Below, in pieces: positions 32,536 to 40,798 of a DNA stretch of 55,910 bases. Each line of letters starts with the position of its first letter. Positions within the stretch are counted from its first letter, which is position 1. The stretch comes from Candidatus Binatia bacterium (lineage in GTDB: Bacteria; Desulfobacterota; Binatia; UBA9968), in assembly GCA_036504975.1 (NCBI GenBank), contig DASXUF010000050.1, positions 1 through 55,910 on the forward strand. The letters run 5' to 3'. The notes beneath the pieces are model-generated. The model was not told where the DNA came from. It did not search any database and saw only the letters and a program-made list of their open reading frames with translations. Position numbers and translations under genes: made by a program.

Positions 32536-34293
32536 TCAGATCTCTCTGCCCTGACTGCGATTGCGATTGTCGATCGCTTTTCTTTTTTCTCTCGCCTCGC
32601 CCCTTTCACCTCTCGCCGTATTTTGCTCGACGCTCCTGTCCTCGCGGAGCGTTCCGCGCGGCGCCCGGCCGATGTCGCGGGCGTCCTTCGACGATCCTTG
32701 CGACGATCCTTGCGGCGCCGGCCGCGCGACCTCGGGAGCCGGATTTTGTTGCCGCGGCGGCCGGGCAATCGCCGGAGGCTGTCTGTTCTCGCGCGTCTGC
32801 TGGCCTCGATCGACACGGGGCAGGGGCGTTATCTCCCGTCCTCGAAACGATCGATTAGCCGGGTTATCTTGGGGCGGTCTTTCGTCGCGAAATCGCTGCC
32901 GGGTTTGCGGCGCTTCGGCCTGCGGCGCAGGCTCCCGCCCGCGGAGGCTCCGGTTATCCGTCGGGTTTTCCTGGCGCGCTCCCCGCTCGCGTTGCTCCCG
33001 CGACTGACGCAGCCGCTCGCGCGCCTCGGCCCGGTTTTGATCCGCCGTCTCGCGGCCGCGTTGCGACCGGTCTATTCTGCCGTCGGGCGACTGCTCATCC
33101 CGCGGCGTCCGGAGCGAGCGGTTGTCCGGCGTCTGTTGCGCGGGACTTCCCTGACGTCCTCCCCGCTCGCGTTGCTCCCGCGCCTCGGCCCGGTTTTCTT
33201 CCCGCGACTCGCGCGCTTGTTGCCCGCGGTCGAGCGGTTGGCTCGATCGATTTTCCTGGCCTCGATCGCGGTCCTCCCGCCCGGTACGCGGCGCGACGCC
33301 GGGTCGGCCGCGCAAATTATCGTTTCGCGGATTGTCCGCGTCGCGCCGGCCGGCCCTGAAGTTGCCGGGATCGCCGTCGCGGCCGCGGGCGCGGTTGCGC
33401 CGCTCGACGTTATCGAACCTGACGTCGCGGTTGACGCTGTTGAAGCGGCTCAAGTTCGTGACGTTCACGTTGCGCCGGACGACGTCGCGATTGACGCGGA
33501 TAGTGTTGAAATTATTGTTGACGTAGACGTTGTTGATCCTGACGCGCGGGCGGCTGCGGTCGATCCAGGTATGTCCGCCGCCGCGCCAGCCGTGGTAGAA
33601 AACGCGGTGCCTGTGCCAGTCGCAGTCGCGGTTCAGCCAAACCCCGATGGGGAATCCCACGCCGAAGGTGATGAAGGCCGCCGGCTGGAAGAAAATAATA
33701 GCCGGCTCGTACACGGGCACGAAGATGACCTCGGGCTGGACAGGGACGATCTCGACATATTCCCGCTCGACGATCACTTCGTGGTACGGGTTCGATACCA
33801 GGTTGCCGGCGCGATGCGCCCTCCATCTCAGGAACTGCACCGAGGCCATCACGTCCTCGGGCTGCTCGACGTAGGCCTGGCCCAGCGTGATCGTCCAGTC
33901 GATCCGGTCGGCCATCATGTGAATCACGGACGGATAGTGGGCGACGGCCTTGACGCTCACGTCCCAGGGCTGATCGTCGATCGCGCGGGGATCGCGATAG
34001 CTGCGCACAAACCGCGACGCGTCCTCGATGTCATCGACAAAGGTCGCGGCGACCAGGATCTGCGCCAGCAGAGGGTCGGGATAGAGCGCCACCGGCGCCA
34101 CGAGGTTCTCCAACTGCTGGCGCGAGAAGCGCTCATCGTTATCACGATCATAACGTTCCTGCGGTTGACCATATCCCTGCGCCTCCGCGGGCTGAGCGGC
34201 GAACGGGCTTACGCCCGCCGCCGGCGCCGAAAGAAAACTCACCGCGAGCAAAACGGCCAAAGGTTTTTTCATGATTTTTTTGTCCTTCTTCAT
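32536..34293 (-). CDS. DUF3300 exported protein, paralogue A
   Basis: The 585-residue product has a signal peptide (cleavage near AEAQG, about residue 39) and a DUF3300 domain (about 50-280): RQQLENLVAPVALYPDPLLAQ, DVSVKAVAHYPSVIHMMAD, VPVYEPAIIFF. An Asn/Arg/Val-rich segment and then about 300 disordered residues rich in Arg, Gln, Glu and Ser follow, with imperfect repeats (NRAEAREQRERG, NRSLRGRE). The function is unknown. GAGAGGAC precedes the start. A palindrome lies in the leader at 34323-34336. Confidence 0.8.
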   Translation of the reverse strand: MKKDKKIMKKPLAVLLAVSFLSAPAAGVSPFAAQPAEAQGYGQPQERYDRDNDERFSRQQLENLVAPVALYPDPLLAQILVAATFVDDIEDASRFVRSYRDPRAIDDQPWDVSVKAVAHYPSVIHMMADRIDWTITLGQAYVEQPEDVMASVQFLRWRAHRAGNLVSNPYHEVIVEREYVEIVPVQPEVIFVPVYEPAIIFFQPAAFITFGVGFPIGVWLNRDCDWHRHRVFYHGWRGGGHTWIDRSRPRVRINNVYVNNNFNTIRVNRDVVRRNVNVTNLSRFNSVNRDVRFDNVERRNRARGRDGDPGNFRAGRRDADNPRNDNLRGRPGVAPRTGREDRDRGQENRSSQPLDRGQQARESREENRAEAREQRERGGRQGSPAQQTPDNRSLRTPRDEQSPDGRIDRSQRGRETADQNRAEARERLRQSREQRERGARQENPTDNRSLRGREPAPQAEAPQTRQRFRDERPPQDNPANRSFRGREITPLPRVDRGQQTRENRQPPAIARPPRQQNPAPEVARPAPQGSSQGSSKDARDIGRAPRGTLREDRSVEQNTARGERGEAREKRKAIDNRNRSQGREI

Positions 34294-34322
34294 AATAATT
34301 TCGTCCTCTCCGTGATCATCCT

Positions 34323-34336
34323 CAGGTGTTTACCTG
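34323..34336 (-). promoter_or_regulatory. Conserved leader palindrome of DUF3300 gene A
   Basis: On the coding strand the site reads CAGGT-AAAC-ACCTG, a perfect 5-bp inverted repeat 30 bases before the start. A matching site with a compensating change precedes gene B (35843-35854). Confidence 0.5.
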
Positions 34337-34404
34337 ACACTCCACCCGTACGCTTAATTAGACGCGCGGCGCCGGGAAAGGGTTTAGTTGAAAAAGCGGC
34401 GAGA

Positions 34405-34425
34405 GATGAGAACTGAAAGATAAAT
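34405..34425. repeat. Degenerate heptanucleotide repeat
   Basis: Units GATGAGA, ACTGAAA and GATAAAT lie between DUF3300 genes A and B. A separate 11-base tandem duplication (gaaagatgtgt twice) is at 34471-34492. Confidence 0.45.
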
Positions 34426-34555
34426 GAAAATTCGGTCAGGACAGAGTCTTGGAGGCGTGAAGAAGAGGGGGAAAGATGTGTGAAAGATGTGTGGAGGAAA
34501 ACTCAGCGCGGCGCCGCCCGCGAACGCGAGCGGCGCCATCGTGAAGATTAGCTCG

Positions 34556-35818
34556 TCAATTGTCCGGCCCCTGATGCTTTTTTTCTTCGCCTTTTTTCTG
34601 CTTGCCCTGAGGCTGCTTCGCCCGCCCCTGCTCCCGCGCTCCCTGCGCGCCCTTGTCATTGGGCTGGCCCGGACCTTCCTGACCCTGGCGCAGTCGTCGC
34701 GGGGCGTCCTCAGCGCCGCGCCCTTGTTTTGCCCGGTCAAAGCTTCCCTCGGGCGCTTTACCGCCCGGCGTCGGGATCGACCGCTTGCCCGGCGCGCCCG
34801 GCGATGGCTCTTTTTGTTTCACGTCGGTACTGTCCTCGCGCTTGGTCCGCGGGGCAATGTTGGCGCCGCCGCGATCGCGATCTTTTTGCAGCCCTTTCTC
34901 CGCCCCTTCGCGGCGGCTCGCCCTGACGTCGCCGGCGCTGCCGCGCTCGCGGTTGCGCCGCTCGACGTTGTCGAATTTAACTTCGCGGTTGACGGTATTG
35001 AAGCGGCTTAAGTTGGTGACGTTCACGTTCCGCCTGACGACGTTCCGATTGATGGTTACGTTGGTGTATCTGTTGTTCACGTAGACGTTGGTGATCCTGA
35101 CGTGCGGGCGGCTGCGGACGATCCAAACCCGGTCGCCGCGCCAGCCGTGGTAGTAAACGCGGTGCGCGTGCCAGTCGAAGTCGTGGATCAACCAAACGCC
35201 GATCGGAAACGCCACGCCGAAGGTGATGACCGCCGCCGGACGGAAGAAGATAATTTCCGGCTCATACACGGGTATATAGATGAGGTTCGGCCGATAGGGA
35301 ACGATCTCGATGTACTCTCGCTCCACGATGACCTGGTGGTACTCGGTCGTAACCAGGTTGCCGGCGCGATGCGCCTGCCTTCTGAGGAACTGGACGGCGT
35401 CCATCACGTCCTGGGGCTGCTCGACGTAGGCCTGGCCCAGCGCGACCGTCCAGTCGATCTTGTCGGCCATCATATGGATGACGGACGGATAGTGGGCGAC
35501 AGCCTTGACGCTCACGTCCCACGGCTGATCATCGACTGCGTTGGGGTCTCGATAACGACGCACAAACCGCGACGCCTCCTCGATATCTTCGTCGAAGGTT
35601 GCGGCGACTAGAACCTGTGCCAGCAGCGGGTCGGGATAGAGCGCCACGGGCGCCAGCAGGTTTTCGAGCTGTTGGCGGGAATAACGGTCCTGCGGTTGAC
35701 CATATCCCTGCGCCGCCGCGGGCGCAGCGGCGAACGGGCTTACGCCCGCCGCCGGCGCCGAGAGAAGACTCAACGCGAGCAAAACGGCCAATGGTTTTTT
35801 AATAGTATCCTTATTCAT
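34556..35818 (-). CDS. DUF3300 exported protein, paralogue B
   Basis: The 420-residue product has a signal peptide ending near AAAQG and a DUF3300 domain closely matching paralogue A (RQQLENLLAPVALYPDPLLAQ, YPSVIHMMADKIDW). The segment VRITNVYVNN...NVERRNRERG follows. The C-terminal tail is about 140 residues, much shorter than A's, and rich in Lys, Gly, Gln and Pro. GGAGGAGG precedes the start. No enzymatic motif is visible; a cell-wall or outer-membrane role would be a guess. Confidence 0.82.
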   Translation of the reverse strand: MNKDTIKKPLAVLLALSLLSAPAAGVSPFAAAPAAAQGYGQPQDRYSRQQLENLLAPVALYPDPLLAQVLVAATFDEDIEEASRFVRRYRDPNAVDDQPWDVSVKAVAHYPSVIHMMADKIDWTVALGQAYVEQPQDVMDAVQFLRRQAHRAGNLVTTEYHQVIVEREYIEIVPYRPNLIYIPVYEPEIIFFRPAAVITFGVAFPIGVWLIHDFDWHAHRVYYHGWRGDRVWIVRSRPHVRITNVYVNNRYTNVTINRNVVRRNVNVTNLSRFNTVNREVKFDNVERRNRERGSAGDVRASRREGAEKGLQKDRDRGGANIAPRTKREDSTDVKQKEPSPGAPGKRSIPTPGGKAPEGSFDRAKQGRGAEDAPRRLRQGQEGPGQPNDKGAQGAREQGRAKQPQGKQKKGEEKKHQGPDN

Positions 35819-35842
35819 TTTTGTCCTCCTCCGATTACCCTC

Positions 35843-35854
35843 GGGTGTTTACCC
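35843..35854 (-). promoter_or_regulatory. Conserved leader palindrome of DUF3300 gene B
   Basis: On the coding strand the site reads GGGT-AAAC-ACCC, 24 bases before the start. It keeps pairing despite base changes relative to the gene A site. Confidence 0.5.
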
Positions 35855-35952
35855 TGTATACATCAACTGGACACGAATAGTTAGACGTGCGAATTGGGTT
35901 AAAAGGGTACAGATAGCCATCTAGTTGAAAATGCAGAAGTTTGCTCTGATTC

Positions 35953-36987
35953 TTACTTCCCCGGCATCAAAATCTCTTTGAGCTTCGACACCTCCTTCGG
36001 CTGCAGCTTGAAGAAGCTCTGCGCGATCTTTTCCACTTCCGCGCCGGATAGGGGATTGATCGAGAGCGTGGCTTTGTTCATCTCGGCGACGAATTCCGGA
36101 TCTTTCATGGTCGCGAGGAAGGCCGCGCGCAAAAGCTCCACTCGATCCTTCGGAGTCGCCGGCGGCAGGGCGTAGACTCTGAGAATGGCCGACGCATTCA
36201 GAACCCCCGCCCGGATGATCTCGCGGCCCTCTTCGGTCTTGGCGTGTTCCAGGGCGTTGGGTACGTTGGGCAAGTCCGGCAGCCTTTGCGGGTTCACCTG
36301 TATCACCACGTTGACGTTTCCCGACTCCAGCCCCTGGCGCCACGTGGTCTTGATCGACTCCCACGTCCAGCAGCCGCCGGCAATCTCTCCCGCGTCGGCG
36401 GCCAGCCGGATCTGCGAGGTTCCCTTGTAACCTTCGACCAGCTGGATCGGCAGCCCGAGGGCCGCTTTCAAGATCCGCGGCACGTCGGAATCGTTCGCGC
36501 CCGGCGCCTCGCCGCCGAGCTTGACCGGCTCTTTGGCGGCGAGCCATCTTTCCAGGCTGGTGATCCCGCTCGCCTTGGTCAGCGCGCAGGCGGTCGAATC
36601 CTGCACCGGCACTCCGAGCCATTCGAATTTCCGCGCGTCGAACTCCACCCCCTTGGTCTCGAAGAGCTGCTGCTGCACGAGCGAGCCGATGAAGTTTCCG
36701 ATCGTGAGGCCGTCGGGCTTGGCGCGGTTGTAGAGATCGTTGGCCGCGAGCAGGCTGCCGGCGCCGCCCATGTTTTCCACGATGATGGCGGGGTTGCCGG
36801 GGATGTGCTTCCCCAGATGCCGGCCGATGGCTCGCGCATACGTGTCGAAGCCGCCGCCGGCGGCGAAGCCGACGACGATCCGGACGGTTTTGCCTTTGAA
36901 AAACTGCTGCGCGTCGGCCGCATTCGTATCGGGCGCGCAGGCGAAGATTGCGAGAAGGGCGGCCGCGAAGAGAAGTCGTCTGCTCAT
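35953..36987 (-). CDS. Bug/TctC-family tripartite tricarboxylate-type binding protein
   Basis: The 344-residue product has a signal peptide (cleavage near NAADA) and the Bug/TctC pattern: FKGKTVRIVVGFAAGGGFDTYAR, then GNPAIIVENMGGAGSLLAANDLYNRAKPDG. These periplasmic proteins bind carboxylates or similar anions. No TctA/TctB membrane partners are nearby. The gene sits between DUF3300 paralogue B and a divergent TAXI-type binding protein. Confidence 0.87.
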   Translation of the reverse strand: MSRRLLFAAALLAIFACAPDTNAADAQQFFKGKTVRIVVGFAAGGGFDTYARAIGRHLGKHIPGNPAIIVENMGGAGSLLAANDLYNRAKPDGLTIGNFIGSLVQQQLFETKGVEFDARKFEWLGVPVQDSTACALTKASGITSLERWLAAKEPVKLGGEAPGANDSDVPRILKAALGLPIQLVEGYKGTSQIRLAADAGEIAGGCWTWESIKTTWRQGLESGNVNVVIQVNPQRLPDLPNVPNALEHAKTEEGREIIRAGVLNASAILRVYALPPATPKDRVELLRAAFLATMKDPEFVAEMNKATLSINPLSGAEVEKIAQSFFKLQPKEVSKLKEILMPGK

Positions 36988-37130
36988 GGAAGCCTCCTAC
37001 TTACGGTCGGTTCGAAAAACAACGTAGTCGAAAAGGCGGGCGGCGGTCAATATTAAAAAAGGATGAAAATCGAAAGCCTATTGACTGTGTCGGGTGTTTT
37101 GCCGTACACCACGGCGCAAAGGAGGCAGCG

Positions 37131-38159
37131 ATGAACGACGTGAAACATCGATACAGCGCGGAGATCCAGCGGACCAAGGGACTGCTGGAGCTGGCCGCCG
37201 GCCTCTACGACACTTCGCTCTCGTTCAAGACGCCGCGCGCCGCCGAGCGGGCGATTCAGACCGAATCGCGGGTCGGGTATTCGCTCGCGCTCGCGCTGAC
37301 GGCGACGCGCGAGAAGGGCATGTCGTTGTCCTTTGCGGCCGATGGATTCCGCGAGCTGCTGAACGTGAGCCGGGGCAAGCTTTCGCTCGGCTGGATCAAT
37401 CCTTCGGTGGCCGCGACCATGGCCTACAGGGGCAAGGGTTTGTTTTCCAAGCGGCAGCCGATCCGGACCGTCGCGGTGTTTCCTTCGTACGACGTCATGG
37501 CCTTCGCCGTGCACGAATCCACCGGCATCACCTCGCTCGAACAGATTCGCAAGGAGCGCGTCCCGCTCCGGCTCTCGACCGGAAGCGTCGACAAGGCGTG
37601 GCTCAAGTACAGCCCGACGATGTTCACGGTCGCCGCAGTTATGAAAGCCGCGGGATTTAGCTTCGCGAACTTGAAGCAGTGGGGCGGGAAGATCCAGTCG
37701 GTCTCGCGGCCGAGCCACCCGGACCGCCGCGCGGCGCTGGAGAACGGGACGATCAACGCTGTGTTCGACGAGGGAATCAAGAGCTGGGGGCAGACGGCGA
37801 TCGACGCCGGGTTCCGCTACCTGCCCATCGAGGGCGCCATTCTCAAAAAACTGACGGCGATCGGCTATCGCCCGTCGGTTTTGCCCAAGTCGCGGTTTCC
37901 CGCGCTCGCCGCCGACGTGCCGACGGTCGATTTCAGCGGCTGGCCCATGGTGGTGCACAAAGATATGGAGGATGAAGTCGCCTATGCGATTTGCGAGGCG
38001 ATCGAGGGGCGCAAGGCGCTGATGCCGACGGACAACTTCAAGCCGCTCGACATGGCGCAGCTTTGCGCCAACGACGCCGAGGCGCCGTACGACGTGCCGC
38101 TGCATCCGGGAGCTCAGCGATTTTACTTAGAACGCGGGTATTTGAAAGATGAAAGATGA
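37131..38159 (+). CDS. TAXI-type solute-binding protein without signal peptide
   Basis: The 342-residue product matches TRAP-associated extracytoplasmic (TAXI) receptors: LSLGWINPSVAATMAYRG, a hinge near TGITSLEQI, and the ending PLHPGAQRFYLERG. The protein starts MNDVKHRYSAEIQ, with no hydrophobic leader. AAAGGAGG precedes the ATG, so the start is well supported and a cytoplasmic location is implied. No DctM-type membrane gene is nearby. The last five residues and the stop lie in a heptanucleotide array. Confidence 0.82.
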   Translation: MNDVKHRYSAEIQRTKGLLELAAGLYDTSLSFKTPRAAERAIQTESRVGYSLALALTATREKGMSLSFAADGFRELLNVSRGKLSLGWINPSVAATMAYRGKGLFSKRQPIRTVAVFPSYDVMAFAVHESTGITSLEQIRKERVPLRLSTGSVDKAWLKYSPTMFTVAAVMKAAGFSFANLKQWGGKIQSVSRPSHPDRRAALENGTINAVFDEGIKSWGQTAIDAGFRYLPIEGAILKKLTAIGYRPSVLPKSRFPALAADVPTVDFSGWPMVVHKDMEDEVAYAICEAIEGRKALMPTDNFKPLDMAQLCANDAEAPYDVPLHPGAQRFYLERGYLKDER

Positions 38160-38206
38160 AAACGGAAAGAGGCTTATTTCATTTCTTTCATCTTTCCGCT
38201 TTCAGC
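38141..38206. repeat. Inverted heptanucleotide array between convergent genes
   Basis: Left units TTTGAAA, GATGAAA, GATGAAA and ACGGAAA provide the last codons and the TGA stop of the TAXI gene. Right units TTTCATC, TTTCCGC and TTTCAGC (38186-38206) run the other way, to 6 bases short of the DUF3300 C stop. Confidence 0.85.
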
Positions 38207-38211
38207 TTTTT

Positions 38212-39609
38212 TTAGTTGTCTTTGCCGCCTTTTTTGTCGTCTCGATCGACGCCTTTTTTCTGCTTGCCTTCCTGCGCTTGGGGCTGCTTGGCGCGCGGCG
38301 CTTCGCGGCCGCCCTGCTGTCCCTGGACGTTCGGCTGTCCCGGGACATCCTTACCCTGAGCCTGGCGCTCGCGTCGCGAGTCTCGGTCTACCTTTCCGGC
38401 AGGCGCGCCGCTATCCGGCTTCTGCGGCTGTGCGCCCTTGACGCTCGTCTTTCCCGGGCTGTCCTGGCCCTGGCGCGACACTCGCGGCGGCTGGTCCTGC
38501 GCGTCGCGCCCTTGTTTTTGCCGGTCCGCGTTGGCGTCTGGCGTCTTTTCGACCGAGGCCTTGAGCCGTTTGGCCGGCTCGCGCGGCGAAGAGTCTTTTT
38601 GCTTCACGTCGCTACGGTCCTCGCCCTTAGTCCGCGGGGCAACGGTGGCGCTGCCGCGGTCGCGATCTTTTTGCTGCCCTTTCTCCGCTCCCTCGCGCCG
38701 GCTCGCTCCCCGGACGTCGCCGGCGGCGCCCCGGGCCTGGTTCCGGCGCTCGACGTTGGTGAAATTGACTTCGCGGTTGACGGTGTTGAAGCGGTTCAGG
38801 TTGGTCACGTTCACGTTCCGCCGCACCACGTTGCGGTTGATGCGAACGGTATTGAAATTATTGTTGACGTAGATGTTGGTGATCCTGATGTTCGGGCGGC
38901 TGCGGACGATCCAATCACGGCCGCCGCGCCAGCCGTGGTAGTACACGCGGTGCGTGCGCCAGTCGAAGTCGTGGATCAGCCACACGCCGATCGGAAACGC
39001 CACGCCGAAGGTGATGACCGCCGCCGGCCGGAAGAAGACGATCTCGGGCTCGTAGACGGGCACGAAGATGACGTCGGGACGATACGGCACGATCTCGACG
39101 TATTCTCTCTCGACGACCACGCGATGGTAGTCGTTCGAGGCCAGGTTGCCGGCCTTCTGCGCCTGCCTCCTGAGGAACTGGACGGCGTCCATCACGTCCT
39201 CGGGCTGCTCGACGTAGGCCTGGCCCAGCGCGATCGTCCAGTCGATCTTGTCGGCCATCATATGGATGACGGACGGATAGTGGGCGACGGCCTTGACGCT
39301 CACGTCCCACGCCTGATTATCGACTGCGTTGGGGTCGCGATAACGGCGCACAAACCGCGACGCCTCCTCGATATCTTCGTCGAAGGTTGCGGCGACCAGG
39401 ACCTGCGCCAGCAGCGGGTCGGGATAGAGCGCCACCGGCGCCAGCAGGTTTTCGAGCTGTTGGCGGGAATAACGGTCCTGCGCTTGACCATATTCCTGCG
39501 CCTCTGCGAGTAGAGTTGCGAACGGGTTGATGCCCGCCGCCGGGGCCGAGAGCATCGCGGTTGCGAGCAAAACGGCCAACGGTTTTTTCATCGCGTCTCG
39601 GCTTATCAT
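38212..39609 (-). CDS. DUF3300 exported protein, paralogue C
   Basis: The 465-residue product has a signal peptide and a DUF3300 domain nearly identical in its core to paralogue B (DRYSRQQLENLLAPVALYPDP, YPSVIHMMADKIDW). The Asn-rich segment (VRINRNVVRRNVNVTNLNR) comes next, then a roughly 185-residue charged tail rich in Lys, Gln, Gly, Asp and Pro. AGGAGGAA lies before the ATG at 39609. The leader palindrome of A and B is only partly kept. B and C look like a recent duplication compared with A. Confidence 0.82.
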   Translation of the reverse strand: MISRDAMKKPLAVLLATAMLSAPAAGINPFATLLAEAQEYGQAQDRYSRQQLENLLAPVALYPDPLLAQVLVAATFDEDIEEASRFVRRYRDPNAVDNQAWDVSVKAVAHYPSVIHMMADKIDWTIALGQAYVEQPEDVMDAVQFLRRQAQKAGNLASNDYHRVVVEREYVEIVPYRPDVIFVPVYEPEIVFFRPAAVITFGVAFPIGVWLIHDFDWRTHRVYYHGWRGGRDWIVRSRPNIRITNIYVNNNFNTVRINRNVVRRNVNVTNLNRFNTVNREVNFTNVERRNQARGAAGDVRGASRREGAEKGQQKDRDRGSATVAPRTKGEDRSDVKQKDSSPREPAKRLKASVEKTPDANADRQKQGRDAQDQPPRVSRQGQDSPGKTSVKGAQPQKPDSGAPAGKVDRDSRRERQAQGKDVPGQPNVQGQQGGREAPRAKQPQAQEGKQKKGVDRDDKKGGKDN

Positions 39610-39903
39610 CTATGTTCCTCCTGATCGCCCTTAAGTGCTTGCCTGGTTACCCCTTCTCACGCCTTCTTGCGTAATCCTATTGCCCAGCAGGGCGGTTAGC
39701 TGTAATTGCAACAGGGTTTAAGCATGGTCTGTATCCATGCTCGAATACTACTCCCATTGAGACGGAATACTGTTCAAAAAGAGACCGTCAGGAATAAATA
39801 GCCTGAAAGAATTTTGGTTTTACTCGCGCCTCTTCGTCTTGCTTCCACTACCGGCGCCATCTAGAATTGCGGGTGCAAGCCCGAGAGCATTGGAGCAAGA
39901 TTC

Positions 39904-40062
39904 ATGAAACGAAATCGTGCTAACATTAAACCCTCGCGTCTGACAAAATCCGTCGGACGCGCATTGCGCCGCGCGGCGAAAGTCGCCCGTAAAACCGCGC
40001 GTGCGCACGGAACTCCCATCTACATCTGGAAGAACAGGAAAGTCGTCGCGCAAAAGCCTTGA
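39904..40062 (+). CDS. Small basic protein, 52 aa
   Basis: A short frame starts MKRNRANIKPS and ends AHGTPIYIWKNRKVVAQKP. GGAG lies 8 bases before the ATG. The pattern of an Arg/Ala-rich helix, then HGTPIY(I/V)W, a basic turn and KVV, recalls short proteins that I have seen annotated as antitoxin-like, but no toxin partner follows. About 290 bases before it hold no gene that I can support. Confidence 0.6.
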   Translation: MKRNRANIKPSRLTKSVGRALRRAAKVARKTARAHGTPIYIWKNRKVVAQKP

Positions 40063-40218
40063 GTATGGTGCGTCACAATCTTTGTCCGGAGCAGCGGCGC
40101 GCCCGCCACAAGACTGCGTCGGTTTCATCCCGGAGACTTGAAAGTCTCTCGCATACCAGTTTCCGACGGCCGAGTCCTTTGAGGCGATCTTGAGGGAGTA
40201 TGAAGGCAGGGCAGGAAC

Positions 40219-40246
40219 TTGACCTCTCTGTTTTTGTGCTTATCCT
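40219..40246 (+). promoter_or_regulatory. Sigma70-like promoter
   Basis: TTGACC (40219-40224) and TATCCT (40241-40246) are 16 bases apart, about 50 bases before the small gene at 40298. It may drive 40298-41260. Confidence 0.45.
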
Positions 40247-40297
40247 AACCGGTACCGGATCCTTTCACGCTTTCGGCATCGCGAAAGGAGAAATACC

Positions 40298-40501
40298 ATG
40301 AAGAATTGGCGCGGAAAGCTTAAGCTCGACAAAGAGATGTTAACCCGGACGCCTACCTACTATATCTACCGAAGCGAGGAGCTGGCCGGGAAAAGACCGG
40401 CTCTCGATGGAATTTATATTCAACGAAGCACGCTCGGTCCTAACCCGCCGGATGAGATAAACGCCGTGTTCGAGTGGGAGACCGATCATCCGGCGCCTTA
40501 A
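40298..40501 (+). CDS. Small conserved-looking protein, 67 aa
   Basis: The product starts MKNWRGKLKLDKEMLTRTPTYY and has GIYIQRSTLG and a Pro-rich acidic end. GAAAGGAG is placed well before the ATG. It is soluble, with no known motif. It is the first of a likely operon with the next two genes (gaps about 42 bases each). Confidence 0.6.
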   Translation: MKNWRGKLKLDKEMLTRTPTYYIYRSEELAGKRPALDGIYIQRSTLGPNPPDEINAVFEWETDHPAP

Positions 40502-40543
40502 ATTCAACAATGGACGATCTCCCGCGCGCTCTTAGGAGGGAAA

Positions 40544-40756
40544 ATGGCGATATTCGAATCGTTGGCAAATTCGTTGAAAGCCCTCATGGTCGGCGATCGG
40601 GTTAAAGTTACGCTGCGGCCGGAAACCGGCCGGTTCCTGCCGATGGAAGGGGAGATCGCCGAGAAAGACGACTCGGGAAACTTTTCGTTAAAGTCGGAAC
40701 AAGGCGTCGTCCGGATCAGCGCCGCCGATATTCTCTCCATAACAAAGCAAAACTGA
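40544..40756 (+). CDS. Small SH3-like barrel protein, 70 aa
   Basis: The product alternates short strands and turns (DRVKVTLRPETG, MEGEIAEKDDSGNFSLKSEQGVVRISAADILSI), a pattern of SH3-like or Sm-like RNA-binding or plug folds. This is inference from pattern only. TAGGAGGGAAA lies before the ATG. The stop codon is the first TGA of a heptanucleotide array. Confidence 0.6.
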   Translation: MAIFESLANSLKALMVGDRVKVTLRPETGRFLPMEGEIAEKDDSGNFSLKSEQGVVRISAADILSITKQN

Positions 40757-40787
40757 AAGTGGAAAGATGAAAGATGAAACGGCGAAA
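40753..40787. repeat. Heptanucleotide repeat x5 at gene end
   Basis: Five phased units: CTGAAAG, TGGAAAG, ATGAAAG, ATGAAAC, GGCGAAA. The first carries the stop of the small gene, and the last ends just before the next gene's GGAGG. Confidence 0.85.
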
Positions 40788-40798
40788 GGAGGCCGGCG

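Noticed and set aside
32386-34416. 676-codon open frame on the plus strand
   Set aside because: It is antisense to DUF3300 paralogue A; the low-complexity tail and GC bias explain the long open frame. The minus strand has a signal peptide, a ribosome-binding site and family motifs.
37081-37109. TTGACT followed by GTACAC as a promoter for the TAXI gene
   Set aside because: The -35 is good, but the -10 matches poorly, so I did not list it.
39820-40128. 102-codon minus-strand frame
   Set aside because: It overlaps the 52-aa plus-strand gene, which has a ribosome-binding site and a recognisable pattern; the minus frame has neither.
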